Shown here piece by piece: positions 7,026-12,675 of a DNA stretch of 15,009 nucleotides. The first letter of the stretch is position 1, and each line of letters opens with the position of its first letter. Origin of the DNA: Methylococcales bacterium (GTDB taxonomy: Bacteria > Pseudomonadota > Gammaproteobacteria > Methylococcales > Methylomonadaceae); the NCBI GenBank assembly GCA_009692395.1, contig SHZG01000031.1:1-15009 (forward strand), written 5' to 3'. Position numbers and translations under genes: made by a program. The notes beneath the pieces were generated by a model. The model had not been told where the DNA came from. It made no database searches and was given only the letters and a program-made list of their open reading frames with translations.

Positions 7026-7870
7026 ATGTAAAAAAACGGGGCTTAGGACGAGGGCTAGATGCTTTATTGGGCGATGTGACAACTAAAGAACACAAGAAGC
7101 ACACACTGGAAACGCTGCCTATTGAATATTTACAGCGCGGCAAATACCAGCCACGCAAAGATATTAATCCTGAAAAGCTGCAAGATTTAGCCAATTCGAT
7201 TAAAGCCCAAGGCATTATTCAGCCAATAGTGGTGCGCCTACTCGCGCCGTATCAATATGAAATTGTCGCAGGTGAACGCAGGTGGCGAGCCGCGCAATTA
7301 GCAGGCTTAGCCGAAGTGCCTGTCGTTATTAAAACCGTTGATGATTCCAGCGCGATGGCAATCGCACTGATTGAAAATATTCAACGTGAAGATTTGAATC
7401 CGTTAGAAGAAGCCGATGCCTTAAAACGCTTACTTGAAGAATTTGCTATGACACATCAGCAAATCGCGGATGCGATTGGCAAATCTCGCGCCACGGTGAC
7501 TAATTTATTAAGACTGTTGGATTTACACGTCGAAGTAAAAACACTGTTGGTTAATAAGCACATAGAAATGGGTCATGCGCGTGCCTTGTTATCTTTAGAA
7601 GGTGTGAAGCAAGTTGAATTGGCGCGTAAAATAGCTAAAGATGGCTTAACGGTCAGAGCCGCTGAACGCTTAGTAAAAGACGCGCAGGAAGTACCTCAGC
7701 CGCCTACTGTCAAAGTTATAGACCATGATACGCGCCGCCTACAAGAAGACTTAACGGCTAAACTGGGCGCGAAAGTATCCATCGATCACAAAGAAAACGG
7801 CACAGGAAAATTAGTGATTGCCTATTCCAGTTTAGAAGAATTGGATGGTATTATTGAGCAGATTAAATAA
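7022..7870 (+). CDS. parB: Chromosome partitioning protein ParB (Spo0J family)
   Basis: The 282-residue protein is the parS-binding CTPase clamp of the chromosomal partition system. Domains in order: the ParA-activating peptide KKRGLGRGLDALL at 4-16, then the ParB/Srx-fold CTPase domain. That domain carries the KYQPRKD box at 41-47, GERRWRAAQLAG at 84-95 and ENIQREDLNP at 118-127. A helix-turn-helix, HQQIADAIGKSRATVTNLLR, spans 135-154. The C-terminal region (about 230-282) ends in a dimerisation segment. Length is typical. The start overlaps the stop of the mini-protein gene (ATGA at 7022-7025), so ribosomes probably reinitiate; no independent strong ribosome binding site is needed. No convincing 16-bp parS site was noticed in the window by eye. 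Confidence 0.96.
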   Translation: MNVKKRGLGRGLDALLGDVTTKEHKKHTLETLPIEYLQRGKYQPRKDINPEKLQDLANSIKAQGIIQPIVVRLLAPYQYEIVAGERRWRAAQLAGLAEVPVVIKTVDDSSAMAIALIENIQREDLNPLEEADALKRLLEEFAMTHQQIADAIGKSRATVTNLLRLLDLHVEVKTLLVNKHIEMGHARALLSLEGVKQVELARKIAKDGLTVRAAERLVKDAQEVPQPPTVKVIDHDTRRLQEDLTAKLGAKVSIDHKENGTGKLVIAYSSLEELDGIIEQIK

Positions 7871-7879
7871 CGCAACTTA

Positions 7880-7912
7880 AGACCTTTCAGGTTTTTAAAA
7901 CCTGAAAGGTCT
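7880..7912. repeat. 33-nt perfect palindrome A (possible parB terminator)
   Basis: The element is a perfect 15-bp stem with a 3-base loop; its left arm is AGACCTTTCAGGTTT. It starts ten bases after the parB stop and ends ten bases before the phhB ribosome binding site. Its architecture is identical to the palindrome at 8323-8355: same arm length, same loop length, same outer and inner arm bases. It may terminate the par transcript, but no T-run follows, and its relationship to the second copy points to a dispersed palindromic repeat family. Confidence 0.75.
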
Positions 7913-7931
7913 GTCTTACTTGGAGATTTTT

Positions 7932-8312
7932 ATGTCAGAACATTCACACACCACCTCCTTCAGCGATGAAGAAATCGAACAACGTTTAAAAGATGAACTG
8001 CCTAACTGGACGTATGAAAACGGCTGGATTAGACGAAAAATAAAAACCAGCGGCTGGAAAGCCACGCTTATGGTCGTCACAACGGTTGGACATTTAGCCG
8101 AAAAAGCATGGCATCACCCCGATATGAGCATTTCCTATGCGTTTGTTATCGTCAAATTAGTGACGCATTCCGCCAAAGGCATTACCGAAAAAGATTTTGC
8201 TCTCGCGAAAAAAATTGAAGAAGTCGTGTTATGGGATGCAGCCGCAGAATCCAATGGTGTTTTTGAAGGTACGCCTAAGGATGACCAACGGTTTAGTTAC
8301 ATCAAAGGTTAG
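7932..8312 (+). CDS. phhB: Pterin-4a-carbinolamine dehydratase (PCD/DCoH family)
   Basis: The 126-residue product matches 4a-hydroxytetrahydrobiopterin dehydratase, which dehydrates the carbinolamine formed by aromatic amino acid hydroxylases so the pterin cofactor can be recycled. The family signature is complete: Glu57-x3-His61-His62-Pro63-x5-Tyr69-x9-His79. The start at 7932 is chosen because GGAG at 7922-7925 lies six bases before it; an in-frame TTG at 7920 would place the ribosome binding site inside the gene. A tail after the usual domain end (about 101-126) is longer than in PhhB of Pseudomonas. No phenylalanine hydroxylase gene is in view. Members of this family in bacteria without the hydroxylase have other roles, including a RuBisCO-assembly branch, so the physiological substrate is open. 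The gene symbol is by homology. Confidence 0.85.
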   Translation: MSEHSHTTSFSDEEIEQRLKDELPNWTYENGWIRRKIKTSGWKATLMVVTTVGHLAEKAWHHPDMSISYAFVIVKLVTHSAKGITEKDFALAKKIEEVVLWDAAAESNGVFEGTPKDDQRFSYIKG

Positions 8313-8322
8313 TATTAAGAAT

Positions 8323-8355
8323 AAACCTGCGAGGTTTCAAAAACCTCGCAGGTTT
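8323..8355. repeat. 33-nt perfect palindrome B, related to palindrome A
   Basis: The element is a perfect 15-bp stem with a 3-base loop; its left arm is AAACCTGCGAGGTTT. Compared with the left arm of the palindrome at 7880, four of fifteen positions differ (2, 7, 8 and 9), and each change is matched by the complementary change in the right arm. It begins ten bases after the phhB stop and ends 25 bases before the phosphoesterase ATG. It may also act as a terminator, but it lacks a T-run of useful length (TTTT only). Confidence 0.78.
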
Positions 8356-8380
8356 TAGCCGCCCTGCACAAAAAGGCAAA

Positions 8381-9219
8381 ATGAAGCGTATCTTCCTACT
8401 ATCACCACTGCTTATTTTATTGATAGCACTGGGTTTATGGGCTTTTTGGCTTGAACCATCCAGTTTTATCACCACAACCACCGACATTAAACTGCGGCGA
8501 TGGCCCGCAAGTTGTAACGGCTTAAAAATAATTGTCCTGTCTGATGTACACGTTGGCTCACCGCATAATGGTATAGCTAACTTAGCTAAAGTTGTCGAAG
8601 CGACAAACGCCATTCACACCCAGACTTAATTTTATTGGCAGGTGATTATGTGATTCATGAAGTGATGGGCGGCACATTAGTTAAACCTGAACCTATCGCT
8701 CAAGAACTGAAAAAATTAACTGCAAAATTAGGTGTGTATGCCGTATTAGGCAACCATGATTGGTGGTATAGCGCGACGCGAGTACAAGCGGCGTTTCAAC
8801 AAGAGGGGATTCGACTATTAGATAATGCCGCGTTACCGATTAAAAACGACAGTTGTGATGTTTGGTTGGCTGGCATTGGCGATTATTGGATGGGGCAACA
8901 CGATACTGACAAAGCCTTACGCGCTATTCCCGACGATGCCACAGTTATCGCGTTCACTCATAATCCAGATATTTTTTATGAGTTACCTAAGAGACTTGTT
9001 ATGACTTTCGCAGGGCATACGCACGGTGGGCAAGTCAATTTGCCGTTATTAGGTCGCTTAATTGTGCCGTCCCGATATGGTGAAAAATTTGCTACAGGTT
9101 ATATTTCAGAAGGTGGCAGTAATATATTCGTCACCAATGGTATTGGTACGAGTATTTTGCCTGTGAGATTTAGAGTGCCGCCAGAAATAGCAGTTGTTTT
9201 ACTGAATACGTTAAAGTAA
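8381..9219 (+). pseudogene. Metallophosphoesterase (YkuE/YaeI-like), disrupted by a frameshift
   Basis: Two adjacent frames together form one calcineurin-like phosphoesterase of about 279 residues. The first part (8381-8629) has an N-terminal membrane anchor (residues about 5-23) and metal motif DVH (55-57). The second part, from about 8620, has LILLAGDYV, GNHDWW, THNPD and GHTHGGQ, the remaining metal and phosphate ligands in the right order. Frames change near 8615-8622: removing the two bases AC at 8618-8619 in the CACACC tract joins IH directly to PDLILLAGD. The protein would be anchored at the membrane with its active site outside; YkuE and YaeI relatives of this kind are lipid or UDP-sugar pyrophosphatase-like enzymes, so the substrate is uncertain. 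AAGG at 8373-8376 is the likely ribosome binding site. The cause may be a real mutation, a sequencing error, or recoding. Confidence 0.85.
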
Positions 9220-9220
9220 C

Positions 9221-9260
9221 TGACAATCAAACAGTTAAGCGGAGTAACGTTTGATTGTCA
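9221..9260. terminator. Long hairpin between convergent genes
   Basis: A perfect 12-bp inverted repeat (TGACAATCAAAC and GTTTGATTGTCA) encloses 16 bases. After one bulged A, a further GTTA/TAAC pairing leaves a 7-base loop. It starts one base after the phosphoesterase stop and is well placed to end that transcript. No T-run follows on either strand, so termination is inferred from position and stem strength. Confidence 0.5.
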
Positions 9261-9269
9261 AAATCCCTA

Positions 9270-9292
9270 TAGGGTGCGCAGTGCGCACCCTA
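9270..9292. repeat. Palindromic repeat with TAGGGTGCGCA arms
   Basis: An 11-bp perfect inverted repeat with a single-base centre lies seven bases before the stop codon of the lipoprotein gene on the other strand. GC-rich palindromes of the GTAGGGTGCG type are common dispersed repeats in bacterial genomes. It may also serve as the terminator for the minus-strand gene. Only one copy is in this window. Confidence 0.55.
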
Positions 9293-9298
9293 CGCGGC

Positions 9299-9994
9299 TT
9301 ATTTTACATTAGGGCAATCTGCATAGTTGAAATAAATTGCACCTACTGCGCCAGAGCGATTTGCTTGGCTAGCAGTGTGGGGAGGGCCTTGTTCACCGAG
9401 TGCAGTCACATGAAGTTGTTCTGCTCTAGCACCATGAGACATTAGCAACTTGCTAATGGAGGCAGCTCTTCTATCGGATAAGCTCTGATTGCTACCTATA
9501 CTGCCAATGGTATCGGCAGAAGCAGTAACATCAGCGGTTGCATTTGGATAGAGTTGTAGCCAATGACCTGCAACGGCAATATCTTCATTATTGACTTTAA
9601 ACGGTGTGTCTACGCCCATATGGAAGTAGGCAACCGCTTGATAAAACGCGGTGTCTTGCGGATGATTTTGCCCATGAACCTCTGTTAGCCATTGGCACAG
9701 GTGTTTTTCAGACTCAAGACGATGCGCCGCAGAATCAGTGGCAGCAGTCATGCCTTTTTGATATTCGTCAATATTCCAATAATGGTCATTCGTCCAATGT
9801 TCTAATACTTTATTAGCGACAGCGCGGGTTTTATTGGCTTGATCTTCATGCAGAATTGCCTGTCCGTAATGACCAGCAACTGACGCATCAATTCCAGCAG
9901 TCAGCGCGGGAATATCTTGTTGCGGTGGCGTACTGCAAGCACTGAGTGCAGTGATTAACACAGCAAATGGTAGGTAGGTAGTGTGTTTTTTCAT
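9299..9994 (-). CDS. Lipoprotein with OmpA-like C-terminal domain
   Basis: The 231-residue precursor has a lipoprotein signal: basic MKKH start, a hydrophobic core and the lipobox LSAC with Cys20 as the lipidated residue, so it is predicted to sit in the outer or inner membrane facing the periplasm. The C-terminal part (about 128-225) resembles an OmpA/Pal peptidoglycan-binding domain. It has Asp161 in ASADTIGS and the LSDRRA segment at 172-177 with Arg175 and Arg176, followed by the TALGEQGP turn. The match is weaker than in true Pal proteins. The middle region (30-125) is unrecognised. Cysteines 100 and 227 could form a disulfide. A strong ribosome binding site (GAGAGG, complement of 10003-10008) supports the ATG at 9994. 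The gene follows the TIGR04073-like gene on the same strand, 136 bases apart. Confidence 0.82.
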   Translation of the reverse strand: MKKHTTYLPFAVLITALSACSTPPQQDIPALTAGIDASVAGHYGQAILHEDQANKTRAVANKVLEHWTNDHYWNIDEYQKGMTAATDSAAHRLESEKHLCQWLTEVHGQNHPQDTAFYQAVAYFHMGVDTPFKVNNEDIAVAGHWLQLYPNATADVTASADTIGSIGSNQSLSDRRAASISKLLMSHGARAEQLHVTALGEQGPPHTASQANRSGAVGAIYFNYADCPNVK

Positions 9995-10054
9995 GATTTT
10001 ATCCTCTCAGTCAAATCCCCACTTTGATTAGTGGCAGATGAATATAAGAACTAG

Positions 10055-10121
10055 TAAGTGCTTAGAAAAAAAGTTAGCGTAAAACCTAAATGAACCCTAT
10101 CAACTTCTTGTTAAGCACTTA
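10055..10121. repeat. Ten-base inverted repeat in the gap before the lipoprotein gene
   Basis: TAAGTGCTTA at 10055-10064 is the exact reverse complement of TAAGCACTTA at 10112-10121, with 47 bases between. The pair fills the space between the stop of the TIGR04073-like gene and the promoter area of the lipoprotein gene. On the minus strand a run of seven T lies just inside the second arm. It could be part of a terminator or a paired operator; nothing recognised. Confidence 0.4.
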
Positions 10122-10130
10122 AAGGGATTG

Positions 10131-10535
10131 TTATTCGCCGTCGTCTGGTCCATAAGTAGTCCAGTAGCCAGGTAAGTGTTCACCAAAATAACGGGTATCT
10201 TCGCTAAAACGATTCCATACATAAGGCGGTGACATATAAGGGTCAGTGGGGATAGGGGCAGTAATTAATTGTGCAACGCCTACGACTGTTCGACCGACAG
10301 TTTCAAACGTTCCGCGCAACACACCCCATGTAAAGCCTACAAAAATATTGCTTTCATTGCTGATATTGATAACGTTTTTAGGTAATTCAACGAAACCTGT
10401 GGTGGTATTAGCAAATCCTTGACTAGCCCTCGAACTAAAACCAGATAAATAACTTTGTTCTTCTTCGGCGTTAGCCGTCCCTACAAATAGTAAGGCGGTG
10501 CTAAGCACGCAGGCAGTAAATAACTTTTTATTCAT
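10131..10535 (-). CDS. Exosortase system-associated protein, TIGR04073 family
   Basis: The 134-residue precursor carries a signal peptide (MNKKLFTACVLSTALLFVGT, cleavage probably after ANA at 22-24). The mature part contains the block typical of TIGR04073 proteins: ASQGFANTTTGFVELPKNVI (37-56), then NESNIFVGFTWGVLRGTFET (60-79) and GRTVVGVAQLITAPIP (81-96). The family was defined by co-occurrence with exosortase/PEP-CTERM systems; its biochemical function is not known. The product is predicted to be periplasmic or envelope-associated. A very strong ribosome binding site AGGAGG (complement of 10544-10549) suggests high expression. No exosortase gene or PEP-CTERM tail is seen in the window. The family call is from recalled motif similarity and should be confirmed by profile search. 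Confidence 0.82.
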   Translation of the reverse strand: MNKKLFTACVLSTALLFVGTANAEEEQSYLSGFSSRASQGFANTTTGFVELPKNVINISNESNIFVGFTWGVLRGTFETVGRTVVGVAQLITAPIPTDPYMSPPYVWNRFSEDTRYFGEHLPGYWTTYGPDDGE

Positions 10536-10567
10536 GGTTAATTCCTCCTAAAATAGATAAGCCATCA

Positions 10568-10608
10568 GGTCATTTATAACGCTTACTAATTTGGTTATAA
10601 CACTGACC
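10568..10608 (-). promoter_or_regulatory. Bipartite inverted repeat upstream of the TIGR04073-like gene
   Basis: Two nested inverted repeats, GGTCA/TGACC (5 bp) and TTATAAC/GTTATAA (7 bp), enclose 13 bases and lie 33-73 bases upstream of the ATG. On the minus strand TATAAA (complement of 10573-10578) within one arm could be a -10 element. The rest of the 280-base gap up to gatA shows an A-run at 10705-10713 and a weak TACAAT at 10757-10762 but no clear gene or promoter. Function as an operator is inferred only. Confidence 0.35.
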
Positions 10609-10815
10609 AAAAATCAATCTGAGCAAGCTGTAATGCGTTCAACTTACACAATTTTAACAATAACTCAACACGCCCAATAAGTCCACGATAAGTAGTGCAA
10701 TATCAAAAAAAAATCCTATTCATCATCTATCTGTTCGATTTATGGTGGGTTACTAATACAATAGTCTTCATTTAACCCTCGCCCTACCGATTAACACCAC
10801 AGGAGAACAATCATT

Positions 10816-12303
10816 ATGACCGTAGCGACTCAAGGCGATTTGAGTACACTCACCAGCAAAGCACTGCATCAACTGATAGTCAATAAAGATATTTCAGTCA
10901 TGGAGCTGGTAGACGTTTTTTTAAACCGTATTAACCAATACGACCCACAACTCAATGCTTACATCACGGTGGTGCAAGATAAAGCCCGCGCACAAGCCAT
11001 TGAAGTGGATAATAAAATCAGAAGCGGCGAATTAAATCACCCACTGGCAGGTGTGCCTTATGCGTTGAAAGATTTATTCTGCACCAAAGGCATACTGACT
11101 TCCTGCGGGTCAAAAATGCTCAGCAATTTTATATCCCCTTACGATGCCACGGTGTACGACAAACTCAATCAAGCAGGCGCGGTATTGCTGGGTAAAGTCA
11201 ATATGGACGAGTTCGCAATGGGTTCATCCAATGAAAACAGTTATTACGGCGCAGTGGCGAATCCGTGGGACACAACTCGTATTCCTGGTGGTAGTTCAGG
11301 CGGTTCAGCGGCGGCGGTTGCGGCGGGTTTAGCGGCGTATTCGCTGGGCAGTGACACAGGCGGTTCGGTGCGTCAACCTGCATCGTATTGCGGTATCAGC
11401 AGTATCAAACCGACTTACGGACGGATTTCACGCTACGGCATGACTGCGTATGCCTCCAGCTTAGACCAATGCGGCCCGATGGCGCGTTCCGCTGAAGACA
11501 TGGCGTTGATTTTACAAACGATTGGCGGCTTTGATGTGCGCGATTCCACCAGTGCTCATGTCCCCGTACCCGATTACAGCGCGACCCTCAATGAACCACT
11601 GGTAGGGTTGCGCATCGGCATACCGAAAGAATTTTTTGCTGACGGTTTGGATGCAGGCGTGGCGAAAGTGATTCACGAAGCGGTTGAACAATTTAAACGT
11701 TTAGGTGCGACCGTGAAAGAAGTCAGCTTGCCGAACAGTCATTTATCGGTCGCGGCATATTATGTGATTGCCCCAGCTGAAGCCTCAGCGAATTTATCGC
11801 GTTTTGATGGCGTGCGTTTTGGTCACTCCTGTGATGCACCGATAAACTTACAAGATCTGTATGAACGCAGTCGTTGGGAAGGCTTTGGTGATGAAGTAAA
11901 ACGCCGTATTGTCATCGGCACTTACGCGCTATCGTCAGGTTATTACGATGCTTATTATCTGAAAGCGCAAAAAATCCGCCGCTTAATCAAAAATGATTTT
12001 GTTGCCGCGTTTAATGACATTGATGTGTTAATGGGGCCTGTGACACCAACCACCGCGTTTAAAATTGGCGAAAAATCCGATGATCCGATTGCCATGTATT
12101 TAGGCGATATTTACACGCTACCGATTAGCTTGGCAGGCGTTCCAGTGGTGTCGATTCCTGTCGGTTTCAGTGATAACCTGCCCGTCGGTTTGCAGATTAT
12201 TGGTGATTATTTTAACGAAGCCAAACTGCTCAACGTCGCACATCAATATCAACAAGTGACCGATTGGCATCGTCAATCGCCCAGCCAATTCACAGGAGCG
12301 TAA
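10816..12303 (+). CDS. gatA: Asp-tRNA(Asn)/Glu-tRNA(Gln) amidotransferase subunit A
   Basis: The 495-residue protein is the amidase subunit of GatCAB. It releases ammonia from glutamine for converting Glu-tRNA(Gln), and sometimes Asp-tRNA(Asn), to the amide form. The Ser-cisSer-Lys triad is complete: Lys85 in YALKDLF, Ser160 in GGSSGGS and Ser184 in SDTGGSVRQPA. The amidase signature spans about 150-190, and length is standard. The ribosome binding site AGGAGA at 10801-10806 lies 9 bases before the ATG. Its stop is two bases before the gatC ATG, so they form an operon. The order A then C, without gatB, differs from the common gatC-gatA-gatB cluster; gatB must be encoded elsewhere for the enzyme to work. 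Confidence 0.97.
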   Translation: MTVATQGDLSTLTSKALHQLIVNKDISVMELVDVFLNRINQYDPQLNAYITVVQDKARAQAIEVDNKIRSGELNHPLAGVPYALKDLFCTKGILTSCGSKMLSNFISPYDATVYDKLNQAGAVLLGKVNMDEFAMGSSNENSYYGAVANPWDTTRIPGGSSGGSAAAVAAGLAAYSLGSDTGGSVRQPASYCGISSIKPTYGRISRYGMTAYASSLDQCGPMARSAEDMALILQTIGGFDVRDSTSAHVPVPDYSATLNEPLVGLRIGIPKEFFADGLDAGVAKVIHEAVEQFKRLGATVKEVSLPNSHLSVAAYYVIAPAEASANLSRFDGVRFGHSCDAPINLQDLYERSRWEGFGDEVKRRIVIGTYALSSGYYDAYYLKAQKIRRLIKNDFVAAFNDIDVLMGPVTPTTAFKIGEKSDDPIAMYLGDIYTLPISLAGVPVVSIPVGFSDNLPVGLQIIGDYFNEAKLLNVAHQYQQVTDWHRQSPSQFTGA

Positions 12304-12305
12304 AC

Positions 12306-12593
12306 ATGGCTATCAGCAAAGCAGAAGTGGTAAAAGTTGCACATTTGGCTCGGTTAGCGATACCTGAAGACCATTTAGAAGGCTATACCCACATCATCAG
12401 CGATATTTTAGATTTGGTCGCGCAAATGAACGCAGTCAATACTGATGGTGTGTTGCCGCTATCCAATCCATTAGATGCCACGCAATTATTACGCGCCGAT
12501 GAAGTGACAGAAACCAATCAGCGCGAACTGTATCAAAGCGACGCGCCGCGTGTGGAAGAGGGTTTGTATTTAGTGCCTAAAGTCATCGAATAA
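12306..12593 (+). CDS. gatC: Asp-tRNA(Asn)/Glu-tRNA(Gln) amidotransferase subunit C
   Basis: The 95-residue protein matches GatC, the small subunit that wraps around and stabilises the GatA-GatB complex. Typical features are the N-terminal helix with VVKVAHLARLAI (residues 8-19), the central helix ending in VAQMNAVNTDGVLPLSNPLD, and the C-terminal EEGLYLVPKVIE. Translation from 12306 is preferred because AGGAG at 12294-12298 lies 7 bases upstream; a longer frame from 12264 would run through the gatA end. The gap to gatA is two bases. The gene ends the operon; an 82-base repeat-containing gap separates it from rep. Confidence 0.95.
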   Translation: MAISKAEVVKVAHLARLAIPEDHLEGYTHIISDILDLVAQMNAVNTDGVLPLSNPLDATQLLRADEVTETNQRELYQSDAPRVEEGLYLVPKVIE

Positions 12594-12605
12594 TGTAAGG
12601 ACAAT

Positions 12606-12664
12606 CCCTTGTGGTTGCCCTACTTTCCCTTAAAAATGATACCCACAAGGGGTATCCCTACTTT
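12606..12664. repeat. Inverted and direct repeats between gatC and rep
   Basis: CCCTTGTGG (12606-12614) is the reverse complement of CCACAAGGG (12643-12651), 28 bases apart. CCCTACTTT also occurs twice in direct orientation (12618-12626 and 12656-12664). Such CCCTTGTGG-type palindromes resemble dispersed genomic repeats. The element lies 13 bases after gatC and could end the gatAC transcript, but it has no T-run; the region must also hold the start signals of rep. Confidence 0.5.
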
Positions 12665-12675
12665 ATTCACACCAA

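Noticed and set aside
7920..7931. TTG start for phhB giving four more residues
   Set aside because: The GGAG ribosome binding site would lie inside the coding region; ATG at 7932 has correct spacing.
8635..9219. Second half of the phosphoesterase as an independent gene starting at TTG
   Set aside because: It lacks the first metal motif (DVH) and the start has no ribosome binding site; both are supplied in order by the upstream frame, so one frameshifted gene is simpler.
12264..12305. Upstream start for gatC inside gatA
   Set aside because: The family N-terminus and the AGGAG at 12294 both fit ATG at 12306.
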